This document shows positions 8,083 through 17,703 of a stretch of DNA of 64,000 bases, one piece after another. The DNA comes from Rhizobium croatiense (GTDB lineage Bacteria > Pseudomonadota > Alphaproteobacteria > Rhizobiales > Rhizobiaceae): assembly GCF_019793465.1 (NCBI RefSeq), contig NZ_JAILYJ010000005.1, positions 1 through 64,000 on the forward strand. Reading direction: 5' to 3'. Numbering within the stretch: position 1 is the first letter of the stretch; the number at the start of each line of letters is the position of its first letter. The position numbers were made by a program, and so were the translations under genes. The notes under the pieces were generated by a model. The model saw nothing but the letters and a program-made list of their open reading frames with translations, was not told the origin of the DNA and searched no databases.

Positions 8083-11000
8083 ATGGCCAAGTTTTTCATC
8101 CGACGTCCGATTTTCGCCTGGGTCATTGCGATCACCATCATGCTCGCCGGCCTGCTGGCGATCTTCACCCTGTCGATTTCGCAATATCCCGACATCGCCC
8201 CGACGACGGTCCGCATCAACGCCACCTATCGCGGCGCCAGCGCCGAGACCGTGGAGAAATCGGTGACGACGATCATCGAGGACGGCATGACCGGCCTCGA
8301 CGACCTCACCTACATGACCTCGACGTCGTCGACCGGCGCGGCCAGCGTCCAGCTCACCTTCGGAACCAGCATCGATCCCGATATCGCCCAGGTGCAGGTG
8401 CAGAACAAGCTGCAGCTTGTTCAATCGCAGCTTCCGGGTGATGTCATCGATGCCGGCATCAGCGTGACGCGTTCGACCTCGAGCATCCTTCTCGTCGGCT
8501 CGCTCGTTTCGTCCGATGGCAAGCGCAGTTCGGTCGATCTCGGCAATATCTTGTCGACCTCCATCGAGGATCAGATCCAGCGCCTGGAAGGCGTCGGCAG
8601 CATCAACGTCTTCGGTTCGGGATACGCCATGCGCATCTGGCTCGATCCCTTCAAGCTGTTGAAATATCAGCTGACGCCCAGCGACGTCACCGCGGCGATC
8701 CAGGCGCAGAACACCCAGGTCTCGGTTGGCTCGCTCGGCGCCCAGCCGACGATCCCCGGCCAGCAGCTCAACGTCACCATCACCGCGCAAAGCCAGCTGA
8801 CCACCGTCGCCGATTTCGAACACATCATTCTGAAGGTCGAAAAGGACGGCGCGACGGTGCGCCTCAGCGACGTCTCGCGCATCGAGATCGGTCAGGAAAG
8901 CTACGGCGGCAGTTCGCGCTACAACGGCCTGCCCTCCAGCGGCTTTGCGGTCAATCTCGCGATCGGCGCCAACGCCATCGATACCGCCGCCCGCGTGCGC
9001 TCCGCGCTCGACGTCATCGGCCGCACCCTGCCGGAAGGGGTGAAGATCACCTACCCCTACGACACGACGCCCTTCGTGGAACTATCGATCGAAAAGGTCG
9101 TGCATACGCTGATCGAAGCGATCGTCCTCGTCTTCGTGGTGCTGCTCGTCTTCCTGCAGAATCTGCGCGCGACGCTGATCCCGACGATTGCCGTTCCCGT
9201 GGTACTGCTCGGCACTTTCGGAGTGCTGGCGGCGACCGGTTATTCCATCAATACGCTGACGATGTTCGCCATGGTTCTGGCGATCGGCCTTCTCGTCGAC
9301 GACGCGATCGTCGTTGTCGAAAACGTCGAGCGCATCATGTCCGAAGAAAAGCTTTCGCCGCTCGAGGCGACGGAAAAGTCGATGGGCGAGATCACCGGCG
9401 CCATTGTCGGCATCGCGCTCGTGCTGACCGCCGTCTTCATTCCGATGGCCTTCTTCGGCGGTTCGACCGGTATCATCTATCGCCAGTTCTCGATCACCAT
9501 CGTCTCGGCCATGCTGCTGTCGGCGCTCGTCGCCATCGTGCTGACGCCTGCGCTCTGCGCCACCATGTTGAAGCCTGTCAACGAGCACAGGAAGCACCGC
9601 GTCGGCGACTGGTTCAACCGCAACTTCACGCGCTCGACCAACGGTTATGTCAGGACCATCGGCTATCTTCTGAAGCGACCGATCCGCGTCATGCTGGTCT
9701 TCCTTCTCGTCGGCGCCGGCTGCGCCTATCTCTTCACCCGCCTGCCGAGCTCCTTCCTGCCGCAGGAAGACCAGGGCGTGCTGCTGACCATCGTCACCAC
9801 GCCGCCGGGCTCGACCACGCAGCAGACCCAGGCGGTCGTCGAGAAGGTCGAAAACTACTATCGCGAAAACGAGAAGGACGCCGTCGACTCCGTCTTCGGC
9901 GCCCTGGGCTTCGGCTTCAGCGGCTCCGGACAGAACAGCGCCATCGTCTTCACCAAGCTCAAGGATTTCTCGCAGCGCACCGATCCCAATCTGAGCGCCC
10001 AATCGGTCGTCAGCCGGGCCCTGCGCAGCTTCTTTGCGATGCGTGAGGCGCAGGTCTTCGCGCTTCTGCCGCCGGCAATCCAGGGCCTCGGCGTGTCGAG
10101 CGGCTTTTCCATGTACCTCGTCGACACCGGCGGCCATGGCAATGACGCCCTGACAGCGGCCTCCAAACGGCTGATCCAGATGGGCAACTCGTCAGGCAAG
10201 GTCGTGGCGCTGCGCAGCAGCAACAAGGAGGTCGAGTCGCAGATGCGCATTGTGCTCGATCAGGAAAAGATCGGCGCCATGGGCGTCGACATCGCCTCGG
10301 TCAATTCGATGTTGTCGATCATCTTCACCGGCCGCGACGTCAACGACTTCACGCTGAACGGCGAGATCAAGCCGGTCTATGTCCAAGGCGACGCGCCCTT
10401 CCGCATGCAGCCGGACGATCTCAATCACTGGTATGCCCGCAACAATTCAGGCGAAATGGTGCCCTTCTCCGCCTTCACCAAAACCGAATGGGTCAAGGGT
10501 GCACCTTCGCTTGCCCGTTTCAACGCCGTCAGTGCCATCCCCCTCGACGGCGCCTCGGCGCCCGGCGTGTCCTCCGGCGATGCGATGAACGAAATGGAAG
10601 CCCTGACCGAACAGCTCGGCGGCGGCTACACCGTCGCCTGGCAGGGCATCTCCTATCAGGAACGCCTTTCCGGCTCGCAAGCGCCGATGCTCTATGCGAT
10701 TTCCGTTCTCGTCGTCTTCCTCTGCCTGGCAGCGCTTTACGAAAGCTGGTCGATTCCCTTCTCGGTGATCATGGCCGTGCCCGTCGGCATTCTCGGCGCG
10801 CTGACGGCGGCAACGCTTTTCGGCCAGGCGAACGACGTCTATTTCAAGGTCGGCTTGCTCACCACGATCGGGCTTGCGGCGAAGAATGCGATCCTGATCG
10901 TCGAATTCGCCAAGGATCGGATGGAGAGTGGTATGGGTCTCTACGAGGCGACACTGGAAGCAGCGAGATTGCGCCTGCGGCCGATCATCATGACCTCGCT

Positions 11001-11193
11001 CGCCTTCATTCTCGGTGTCGTGCCGCTGGCGATCGCGACAGGCGCGGGCTCGGCGGCCCAGAATGCCATCGGCATCGGCGTCCTCGGCGGCATGCTGGCG
11101 GCGACGATGCTCGGAATTTTCTTCGTTCCGTCCTTTTTCGTCGTCATCCGACGCATCTTTGCCACACGCGGCAAAAATGCGGCAGCTGTGTGA
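8083..11193 (+). CDS. RND multidrug efflux permease (HAE1/AcrB family)
   Basis: This 1036-residue inner-membrane proton antiporter is the usual length for AcrB/MexB. It starts with the typical MAKFFIRRPIFAWVIAI helix, then periplasmic porter loops, then TM4 with the paired aspartates of the proton relay (LLVDDAIVVVENVERIM, Asp406-Asp407). The second half repeats the fold with GLAAKNAILIVEFAKD. It starts 48 bp after the adaptor gene and is followed 150 bp later by the outer-membrane channel gene, so all three parts of a pump are present. Substrates (antibiotics, plant phenolics, bile-type detergents) cannot be read from sequence. Confidence 0.95.
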   Translation: MAKFFIRRPIFAWVIAITIMLAGLLAIFTLSISQYPDIAPTTVRINATYRGASAETVEKSVTTIIEDGMTGLDDLTYMTSTSSTGAASVQLTFGTSIDPDIAQVQVQNKLQLVQSQLPGDVIDAGISVTRSTSSILLVGSLVSSDGKRSSVDLGNILSTSIEDQIQRLEGVGSINVFGSGYAMRIWLDPFKLLKYQLTPSDVTAAIQAQNTQVSVGSLGAQPTIPGQQLNVTITAQSQLTTVADFEHIILKVEKDGATVRLSDVSRIEIGQESYGGSSRYNGLPSSGFAVNLAIGANAIDTAARVRSALDVIGRTLPEGVKITYPYDTTPFVELSIEKVVHTLIEAIVLVFVVLLVFLQNLRATLIPTIAVPVVLLGTFGVLAATGYSINTLTMFAMVLAIGLLVDDAIVVVENVERIMSEEKLSPLEATEKSMGEITGAIVGIALVLTAVFIPMAFFGGSTGIIYRQFSITIVSAMLLSALVAIVLTPALCATMLKPVNEHRKHRVGDWFNRNFTRSTNGYVRTIGYLLKRPIRVMLVFLLVGAGCAYLFTRLPSSFLPQEDQGVLLTIVTTPPGSTTQQTQAVVEKVENYYRENEKDAVDSVFGALGFGFSGSGQNSAIVFTKLKDFSQRTDPNLSAQSVVSRALRSFFAMREAQVFALLPPAIQGLGVSSGFSMYLVDTGGHGNDALTAASKRLIQMGNSSGKVVALRSSNKEVESQMRIVLDQEKIGAMGVDIASVNSMLSIIFTGRDVNDFTLNGEIKPVYVQGDAPFRMQPDDLNHWYARNNSGEMVPFSAFTKTEWVKGAPSLARFNAVSAIPLDGASAPGVSSGDAMNEMEALTEQLGGGYTVAWQGISYQERLSGSQAPMLYAISVLVVFLCLAALYESWSIPFSVIMAVPVGILGALTAATLFGQANDVYFKVGLLTTIGLAAKNAILIVEFAKDRMESGMGLYEATLEAARLRLRPIIMTSLAFILGVVPLAIATGAGSAAQNAIGIGVLGGMLAATMLGIFFVPSFFVVIRRIFATRGKNAAAV

Positions 11194-11344
11194 TATAAAT
11201 GCACTGTGATAATGCTGTTCCGATTGCTACATTGCGCCCGACTGCTTCGGTGTGTGTTTTCAAGTGGGACAAGGCGCGGCGCGCCGATAGTGAAGCATGA
11301 AGCTTCGGACAAGAATTGACTTGCTCGAGTACAGGAAGAAATGA

Positions 11345-12781
11345 ATGGTATCTCTTCGTTTTGCCACACCGGCATTGTTATTATTATTGTCGGGCTGCGT
11401 TGTAGGCCCGGATCATGCTCCTCCTGAAATGCCGCTGCCCGCCAAATTCGGAGAAGGCGGAACGAAGAGTGTCGGCGACGTTGCCACCGCAGCCTGGTGG
11501 ACAGCTTTCAGGGACCCCAAGCTGAACGGCTATGTCCAGGCTGGCCTTGAGCAGAACCTGACCGTCCAGCAGGCGATCGAGCGCATCAATGCAGCTTCCG
11601 CCAACGTTACCGTCGCCGGCGCAGGCGGCCTGCCGAACCTCAACGTCGGCGCCTCGCACACGATCAGCGGCCAGAAGGGCGAACTGCGCACGCAGTTCGA
11701 CACGCGCAACACCAGTGCCGGCGAAGTTCAGCTGAGCTGGCTGCTCGATCTCTTCGGCCTCTATAAGCGCAGCACCGAGAGCGCGGTCGCTTCGCTCGAT
11801 TCGGCTTACGCATCCGCCGATGTCGCCAAGCTGACCCTCGTGCAGGATCTCGTCTCGAGCTACATCGATGTTCGCTTTTATCAGCAGCGCCTGGCGCTTT
11901 CGAAGGCCAACCTGAAGTCTCGTCAGGAAACCTACGAACTGACCAAATTCCAGCTTGAAGCCGGCGCCGCCTCGCGACTCGACGTCGTTCAGGCCGAAGG
12001 TCTGGTACAGTCTACGCTCGCCGAAATTCCCGGCCTCGAAACCAACATCCGTGTATCGGCCCATCACATCGCCACGCTGCTTGGCCTGCCGGCCTCGGCT
12101 CTTGTCAACGAATTGCTGAGGGGCAGTGGTCAACCGGTCTTCCGCGGCGGCATCAACTCCGGCATCCCAGCAGACCTGATCCGCAACCGACCCGACATTC
12201 GCGTCGCGGAGCGTGACCTCGCTGCCGCAACGGCCAATATCGGCGTTGCCGAGGCGCAGCTTTATCCGAGCATCTCGCTCAGCGGCTCGATCTCGCCCTC
12301 CTATATCAACCAAAGGGGTGTCCATGGCGCTCTGACGCCTTGGTCCTTCGGTCCGACGCTGAACCTGCCAATCCTCGATGGCGGCCGCCTGCGCGCCAAC
12401 GTCAAGTCGGCACAGTCTGAAGCCGCGGCCGCTTACCTCAACTGGAAGTCGACGGTGCTGACCGCCGTCGAGCAGGTCGAGAACGCGCTCGCCGCCGTCC
12501 GGCGCGATGCCCGCACGGTCGCCGCCCTTCAGGCCCAGGTAAAGACGACGCAGGAAACGCTCGAACTTTCCACAGCATCCTATAAGGACGGCGCCTCCTC
12601 GCTGCTCGACGTTCTCGACGCGCAGCGCCAGGTTTCGCTCGCCCAGGCAAGCCTTGCCCAGGCCGTCCAGCAGATGGCCAAGGACTATGTCTCGCTGAAC
12701 ATCGCCGTCGGCGGCGGTTACGCTCCCGGCGGCAAGACCACCGTGCCGGTGAAGCCTGAGCCGGCGAAGGCCAAGAGCTGA
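11345..12781 (+). CDS. Outer-membrane efflux channel lipoprotein (NodT/OprM family)
   Basis: This TolC-like outer-membrane factor has 478 residues. The N terminus is a lipoprotein signal peptide (LLLLLSGC, Cys near residue 18) followed by VVGPDH, typical of the NodT/OprM branch. Two tandem OEP repeats follow, including AWWTAFRDPKLNGYVQAGLE, GIPADLIRNRPDIRVAERDL and DVLDAQRQVSLAQASLAQA. It closes the pump operon begun at 6829. A good rho-independent terminator follows 30 bp after the stop codon. A short out-of-frame ATG four bases upstream (11341) is not used. Confidence 0.92.
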   Translation: MVSLRFATPALLLLLSGCVVGPDHAPPEMPLPAKFGEGGTKSVGDVATAAWWTAFRDPKLNGYVQAGLEQNLTVQQAIERINAASANVTVAGAGGLPNLNVGASHTISGQKGELRTQFDTRNTSAGEVQLSWLLDLFGLYKRSTESAVASLDSAYASADVAKLTLVQDLVSSYIDVRFYQQRLALSKANLKSRQETYELTKFQLEAGAASRLDVVQAEGLVQSTLAEIPGLETNIRVSAHHIATLLGLPASALVNELLRGSGQPVFRGGINSGIPADLIRNRPDIRVAERDLAAATANIGVAEAQLYPSISLSGSISPSYINQRGVHGALTPWSFGPTLNLPILDGGRLRANVKSAQSEAAAAYLNWKSTVLTAVEQVENALAAVRRDARTVAALQAQVKTTQETLELSTASYKDGASSLLDVLDAQRQVSLAQASLAQAVQQMAKDYVSLNIAVGGGYAPGGKTTVPVKPEPAKAKS

Positions 12782-12810
12782 CCGGCTCGCCACCTTTCTG
12801 GAAATACGGA

Positions 12811-12839
12811 GCCCCGCGATCGTCTCGCGGGGCTTTTTT
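12811..12839 (+). terminator. Rho-independent terminator of the RND pump operon
   Basis: GCCCCGCGA and TCGCGGGGC form a near-perfect GC-rich stem over a short loop, followed directly by TTTTTT. Confidence 0.9.
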
Positions 12840-12914
12840 CATGCCGGCTCCGCATTGGGTAATTGCGCGGCAACGGAATTTCGATTCGACAAGCGGCGGC
12901 CGCTGATATAGGAG

Positions 12915-12932
12915 TGATTAAACGATTAATCA
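12915..12932 (+). promoter_or_regulatory. LacI-type operator upstream of the purine operon
   Basis: TGATTAAACGATTAATCA is an 18-bp palindrome with one mismatch and a central CG, the classic geometry of LacI/GalR operators. It ends 13 bp before the ATG of the LacI-family gene, so it most likely mediates autoregulation of that gene and the operon behind it. Confidence 0.7.
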
Positions 12933-12945
12933 GGCAGCCTGAATC

Positions 12946-13995
12946 ATGGCTTTATCGCGCCCGGGACCGAACCTCAGCAGGATAGCGACCTCGCTCGGCG
13001 TCTCCATTGCCACGGTCTCCAATGCGCTTTCCGGCAAAGGCCGGGTCTCTGGCCAATTGGTCGAAAGAATTCGTGAGCATGCCGCCGAGCTCGGTTATGT
13101 CCCGAGCCAGGCCGGCCGCGCGCTGCGGACCGGCCGCAGCGGCGTGCTTGGCCTGGTGCTGCCCGATATCGCCAATCCTCTGTTCCCGAAGATCGCGCAG
13201 GCGATCGAATTCGCGGCCTCCGCCGCAGGTTATGGCGTGCTGATCGCGGATTCCCGCGGCGATGCCGCCGCCCAGGCCGAGGCGATCAACCGCTTGGTCG
13301 AACGCGGCGTCGATGGCATGGTCGTCATTCCCCGCCGCGCCACCCGCATTTCGTCTGCCGCCTGTCCGGTCGCCGTCATCGATACCCCTTCGACGCCGGG
13401 CAACACCGTTTCCGCCGACCATTGGCAGGGCGGGCGTGAAATCGCCGTCCATCTCGCCGATCTCGGCCACCAGCGCATCCTCATCATCGGCAACAACCAG
13501 GAATCCAGCGTCCAGAACGACCGCGCCGGCGGCATTCACGCCGGTCTGCGCCCGGGTATGCAGGCTGAAACCCTGTGGATTGACGAGCTGGAACGGGATG
13601 GCGGCAGCGGCTGTCCGCTCGGCCTCGCCGAAAGAGTGAAGCAGGGTTTCACCGCTTTCGCGGCCCTCTCCGATTTGCAGGCGCTGCGCGCGCTGACGGA
13701 GCTGCAGCAGGCCGGCATCAACGTTCCCGCCGATGTCAGCGTCACCGGCTTCGACGACCTTATCTGGTCGCCTGTTGTTACGCCGTCCCTGACGACGGTC
13801 AGGATGGACATGGACAGGATTGCCGGGATTGCCGTGTCCGCCCTGGCCGATACGATAAGCAAAAGCCGCGCCCCGGAGGGCATGCTCGTTACCGCGGAGA
13901 TCGAACGCGTCGCAATGCAATTGATCGTCCGCCAATCATCCGGGCCTTGTGAACCCGGCACTAAAAACCTCAGAGATGGAGAACAGATAAGATGA
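12946..13995 (+). CDS. LacI-family repressor of a purine/nucleoside operon
   Basis: This 349-residue regulator has an N-terminal LacI helix-turn-helix (about residues 6-50, with ATSLGVSIATVSNALSGKGR) and a hinge, then a periplasmic-binding-protein-like sensor domain (GVLGLVLPDIANPLFPKIAQ, GVDGMVVIPRRA, NVPADVSVTGFDDLIWSPVV, PSLTTVRMDM). The final ATGA overlaps the start of the solute-binding protein gene, so regulator and transporter are translationally coupled, and an operator-like palindrome lies just upstream. The effector is unknown. Given the downstream hydrolase and deaminase, a purine base or nucleoside is the simplest guess. Confidence 0.9.
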   Translation: MALSRPGPNLSRIATSLGVSIATVSNALSGKGRVSGQLVERIREHAAELGYVPSQAGRALRTGRSGVLGLVLPDIANPLFPKIAQAIEFAASAAGYGVLIADSRGDAAAQAEAINRLVERGVDGMVVIPRRATRISSAACPVAVIDTPSTPGNTVSADHWQGGREIAVHLADLGHQRILIIGNNQESSVQNDRAGGIHAGLRPGMQAETLWIDELERDGGSGCPLGLAERVKQGFTAFAALSDLQALRALTELQQAGINVPADVSVTGFDDLIWSPVVTPSLTTVRMDMDRIAGIAVSALADTISKSRAPEGMLVTAEIERVAMQLIVRQSSGPCEPGTKNLRDGEQIR

Positions 13996-15014
13996 AAAAA
14001 GCTCTCATTGCTTCAGTGGCGCTTGCGGCGCTATCGCCGTTGAGTGCGGCTGCTGCCGAACGGACGCTGACCATTTCCGTCTATGCCTTCGCCCAGGACG
14101 ATTTCAAGGCGCTGGTCTACGAACCCTTCGAAGCCCAATGCGGCTGCAAGCTGGTGGTCGAGACCGGTAACAGCGTCGAGCGCCTGGCCAAGATGGAAGC
14201 CAACAAGACCAGTCCCGTCGTCGATCTCGCCGCCGTTTCGATGGCCGATGCGCTGGCCGCCGCGCGCGCCGGCCTGATCGACAAGGTCGATACTGCAAAA
14301 CTTTCCAATTTCGCCAAGCTGTATGACATCGCCAAGGATCCGAACGGCGACGGCATGAGTGTCGGCTATACCTTCTACGCCACCTCGATCGCCTACCGCT
14401 CCGACAAGATGAAGGTCGACTCCTGGGCCGATCTCCTGAAGCCGGAATATGTCGGCCATGTCGCCTTCCCCAATGTCACCACCAACCAAGGCCCGCCGGC
14501 GCTCTATATGCTGGGCCTGGCGCTCGGCAAGGACACGCCGGATCTGAAGGGGCCCATCGAGGCACTGGGCGAGAAGAAGGACGACATCGTCACCTTTTAC
14601 GAAAAATCCTCCCAGCTGGTGCATCTCATGCAGCAGGAGGAAATTTGGGCGGCTCCCATCGGCCGGTTCTCCTGGGCTGGTTTCACCAAGCTCGATGTAC
14701 CCGTTGCCTGGGCAACGCCGAAAGAGGGTCAGACCGGCGGCATGAACGTGCTGGTGCTGACCAAGGGTTCGAAGAACCAGGATCTCGCCCTGCAGTTCAT
14801 GGATTTCTGGCTCTCGACCGAAACTCAGACCAAACTCGCCGAGAAGCTGATCGACAGCCCTGCCAACAGCGAGGTCAAGCTTTCCGAAGCGGCGGCCAAC
14901 AACCTCACCTATGGCGAACAAACGGCTAAGAGCCTCAAGCTCATTCCGTCCGCCATCGCCCTCGACAACCGCGCCGGCTGGCTGAAGACCTGGAACGACA
15001 AGGTCGGTCAATAA
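13992..15014 (+). CDS. ABC transporter periplasmic solute-binding protein (PotD/AfuA-like)
   Basis: This 340-residue exported receptor has a clear Sec signal peptide (residues 1-21, KKALIASVALAALSPLSAAAA) and a two-lobed binding fold with TISVYAFAQDDFKALVYEPFEAQCGCK and VVDLAAVSMADALAAARAGL. It resembles the spermidine/putrescine and iron(III) receptor class, not the BmpA-type receptors known for nucleosides. It starts within the stop codon of the LacI gene and is followed by two permease genes and an ATPase gene. Linked enzymes suggest the ligand is a purine nucleoside or related compound; that is inference, since polyamine-type receptors bind many solutes. Confidence 0.88.
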   Translation: MKKALIASVALAALSPLSAAAAERTLTISVYAFAQDDFKALVYEPFEAQCGCKLVVETGNSVERLAKMEANKTSPVVDLAAVSMADALAAARAGLIDKVDTAKLSNFAKLYDIAKDPNGDGMSVGYTFYATSIAYRSDKMKVDSWADLLKPEYVGHVAFPNVTTNQGPPALYMLGLALGKDTPDLKGPIEALGEKKDDIVTFYEKSSQLVHLMQQEEIWAAPIGRFSWAGFTKLDVPVAWATPKEGQTGGMNVLVLTKGSKNQDLALQFMDFWLSTETQTKLAEKLIDSPANSEVKLSEAAANNLTYGEQTAKSLKLIPSAIALDNRAGWLKTWNDKVGQ

Positions 15015-15077
15015 GCCGCTTCTGAAACCGGTCCCGGCGTCTGCCGGGACCGCCCTCCTCTCCCGGAAAGGCGCCTC

Positions 15078-15905
15078 ATGTTCCAGAACCGTGCAGAAGC
15101 CCTGGCGCTTGCCCTGCCGGCAGCCGTCTTTGCAACCCTGGTCTTTCTGCTGCCCGTCGCAATCCTGCTGTCGGAGGGCTTCCGCGCCGGTGGCGGCTGG
15201 ACGTTGTCGGCCTATACCGATTTCTTTTCCGGGACGCTGAACCGCACCGTTTTCCTGCGCTCCTTCCGGCTTGGCCTCGAAGTCACCGCCGTCTCGGCCG
15301 TCATCGGTTATGCGGCGGCCTTCGCCATCGTCAACCTGCCGGCGAAGGGCAAAGGCCGAATGATCGGCCTCGTCACCCTGCCGCTGATGATCTCGCCGGT
15401 GGCGCGCACCTATGCCTGGATCGTCATTCTCGGCCGCACCGGCATCGTCAACCAGGCGATCACCGGCCTCGGTTTCAGTGCCGAACCGCTGCGCCTGCTG
15501 TTCACCGAAACCGCCGTCTTCATCGGTCTGCTGCAGCTCTTCCTGCCGCTGATGATACTTTCCTTAATCAGTGCGCTCGAAAACATGCCGAAGGATGCAA
15601 TTCCGGCCGCTCGCGTGCTTGGCGCCAACTGGTTTCAGGTCTTCTGGAAGGTCGTCCTGCCGCTGACGCGTGAAGGGCTCGTCATCGGCGGTACGCTCGT
15701 CTTCACCGGCTCATTGACGGCTTATATCACCCCCGCCGTGCTTGGCGGTTCCAAGGTGCTGATGCTCGAAACGCTGATGTACCAGCAGGTTTCCGTCGCC
15801 AATGATTTCGTCTCGGCAAGCGTCATCGCCTTCATCCTGATCGTCATGAGCTTTGCCGCCAATATCCTGCTGAAACGCCTCGCGACGGCGAGGAACCGCC
15901 GATGA
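15078..15905 (+). CDS. ABC transporter permease (PotB-like)
   Basis: This 275-residue inner-membrane subunit has about six transmembrane helices, and the EAA-type coupling loop is seen in DAIPAARVLGANWFQVFWKVVLPL, which contacts the ATPase. It lies 63 bp after the binding-protein gene and overlaps the second permease gene by four bases (ATGA). AGGCGCCTC precedes the ATG. Sequence class is that of binding-protein-dependent spermidine/putrescine-type permeases; the actual substrate is inferred from the operon to be a purine compound. Confidence 0.9.
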   Translation: MFQNRAEALALALPAAVFATLVFLLPVAILLSEGFRAGGGWTLSAYTDFFSGTLNRTVFLRSFRLGLEVTAVSAVIGYAAAFAIVNLPAKGKGRMIGLVTLPLMISPVARTYAWIVILGRTGIVNQAITGLGFSAEPLRLLFTETAVFIGLLQLFLPLMILSLISALENMPKDAIPAARVLGANWFQVFWKVVLPLTREGLVIGGTLVFTGSLTAYITPAVLGGSKVLMLETLMYQQVSVANDFVSASVIAFILIVMSFAANILLKRLATARNRR

Positions 15906-16681
15906 CCCTGCGCCTGTTTTCGCCTATCGTGCTTTTCCTGCTGCTGGTCTTCCTGATCGGCCCGTTCCTGATCATCATCGCCGCCTCGCTCTCGGCAGGC
16001 GATACGCTGGCCTTTCCGCCGCAGGGTCTGTCGCTGCGCTGGGTGACCAAGGTCTTCACCATTGAAAGCTTCCGCGACAGCTTTGCCATGTCGATGTTCC
16101 TCGCCGTCTTCGGAACGCTTGCGGCCCTTGTCCTCGGCATCCCCGCCGCCTACGCCCTGTCGCGCTACCGGCTGCCGGCGGCAGAAACCGTCCGCACCGT
16201 CGTTTCGCTGCCCATCATCGTTCCCGGCATTATCGTCGGCCTGGCACTGCTGCGTTATCTCGTCGTTCCCTTTGGCTTCAACATCACGCTCGCCCTCTTC
16301 TTCGCTCACGCGGCGCTGGTGCTGCCCTATGCCGTGCGTGTCGTCTCCGCGAGCCTCGACAATCTGCGTTCGGATATCGAGGAAGCGGCCGTCCTGCTTG
16401 GTTCCTCCAGGCTCGGCGCCTTCTTCCGCGTGGTGATGCCGAATATCCGCGGCGGCATTCTGGCCGCCTTCATCCTCGGCTTCGTCACCAGCTTCAATCA
16501 GGTGCCGGTCTCGCTCTTCCTCTCCGGCCCCGGTGTGCGCACACTCCCGATCGACATGCTGGGTTACATGGAAACCACTTACGACCCGTCCATCGCGGCA
16601 CTCTCCGCCCTTCTCGCCTTCCTCTCGATCGGCATCGTCTTCCTCGCCGAACGCTTCCTGGGATTTTCGCGTTATGTCTGA
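15902..16681 (+). CDS. ABC transporter permease (PotC-like)
   Basis: This 259-residue second permease subunit has about six transmembrane helices and a coupling loop IEEAAVLLGSSRLGAFFRVVMP. It pairs with the product of the gene at 15078 to form the heterodimeric channel. It overlaps the preceding gene by four bases and the following ATPase gene by eight, showing tight operon packing and probable translational coupling. Confidence 0.9.
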   Translation: MTLRLFSPIVLFLLLVFLIGPFLIIIAASLSAGDTLAFPPQGLSLRWVTKVFTIESFRDSFAMSMFLAVFGTLAALVLGIPAAYALSRYRLPAAETVRTVVSLPIIVPGIIVGLALLRYLVVPFGFNITLALFFAHAALVLPYAVRVVSASLDNLRSDIEEAAVLLGSSRLGAFFRVVMPNIRGGILAAFILGFVTSFNQVPVSLFLSGPGVRTLPIDMLGYMETTYDPSIAALSALLAFLSIGIVFLAERFLGFSRYV

Positions 16682-17699
16682 TGCTTATCTTCAACTCAAC
16701 AAGCTGACGCTCGCCTATGGCGATACGGTCGCGGTGAGGGAACTCGATCTTGCAATCGGCAAGGGCGAACTCGTCGCACTCCTTGGCCCTTCCGGCTGCG
16801 GCAAGACCACGACGATGCGTGCGATTGCCGGCCTGCTGACGCCCGCTTCTGGCCGCATCGGTCTCGACGGCGCCGATATCACCCGCGTCTCCGCCAACAA
16901 GCGCGCCGTCGGCCTCGTCTTCCAATCTTATGCGCTGTTTCCGCATCTGACCGTCTATGAGAACGTCGCCTTCGGCCTGCGTCTCAAGGGCATCTCGGGC
17001 GCCAATCTCGATGCCCGCGTCGGCGCCGGCCTGAAATCCGTCGGCCTGACCGCCTTCGCCGGCCGCAAGCCCGCCGAACTCTCCGGGGGCCAGCAGCAGC
17101 GCGTGGCGCTCGCCCGCTCGATGGTAATGGAGCCGAAAGTGTTGTTGCTCGACGAGCCGCTTTCCAATCTCGACGCCCGGCTTCGCCTGGAAATGCGCGC
17201 GGAATTGCAGCGCGTGCAGAAGGAGACTGGCGTCACGATGATTTTCGTCACCCACGACCAGGTGGAGGCCCTGGCGCTCGCCGACCGTATCGTCGTCATG
17301 CTGAACGGCGGCATCGAGCAGATCGGCACGCCGGAAGAGATCTACAACAATCCCGCCTCCGCCTTCGTCGCCGATTTCGTCGGCTTCGAGAATGTCTTCG
17401 CGCTGAAGGATGGAAAGCTTGCGACGCCGAACGGCCCGGTCTCACTTTCCGGTCCGGCGCCGGAAGCTGCGGCTGGTCTCGCCTGGCGTCCGCGCGCGGT
17501 GATCCTCGGCTCCGGTCAATTTCACGGCACCGTGCGCGGCACGTCTTTCGCCGGCAACACCCGCGAATACCTCCTCGATACGCCGCTCGGGTCCATTAAG
17601 GCCGAAATCGATGCGGGCCTGCCGCCGCACGAGATCGGCAGTGCGCTCGCCTTCGACCTGCCGGCCGCCGGCGCGGCCAACCTCAAACGGTTCGGGTGA
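16674..17699 (+). CDS. ABC transporter ATP-binding protein (PotA-like)
   Basis: This 341-residue ATPase has Walker A GPSGCGKTT, Q-loop region VFQSYALFPHLTVYENVAFG, signature LSGGQQQRVALARSM, Walker B VLLLDEPLSNLD and the switch His in FVTHDQVEALALADR. The C-terminal 110 residues fit a TOBE-type regulatory domain. The start at 16674 overlaps the permease gene; an upstream in-frame ATG (16533) lies inside the permease frame and is not plausible. It powers the importer encoded by the three preceding genes. Four bases separate its stop from the nucleoside hydrolase start. Confidence 0.93.
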   Translation: MSDAYLQLNKLTLAYGDTVAVRELDLAIGKGELVALLGPSGCGKTTTMRAIAGLLTPASGRIGLDGADITRVSANKRAVGLVFQSYALFPHLTVYENVAFGLRLKGISGANLDARVGAGLKSVGLTAFAGRKPAELSGGQQQRVALARSMVMEPKVLLLDEPLSNLDARLRLEMRAELQRVQKETGVTMIFVTHDQVEALALADRIVVMLNGGIEQIGTPEEIYNNPASAFVADFVGFENVFALKDGKLATPNGPVSLSGPAPEAAAGLAWRPRAVILGSGQFHGTVRGTSFAGNTREYLLDTPLGSIKAEIDAGLPPHEIGSALAFDLPAAGAANLKRFG

Positions 17700-17703
17700 A
17701 ATC

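Noticed and set aside
9082..10137. 351-codon minus-strand frame opposite the RND permease
   Set aside because: Antisense shadow of a well-supported 1036-residue permease; sequence is Asp/Arg/Gly-rich as expected for high-GC antisense frames.
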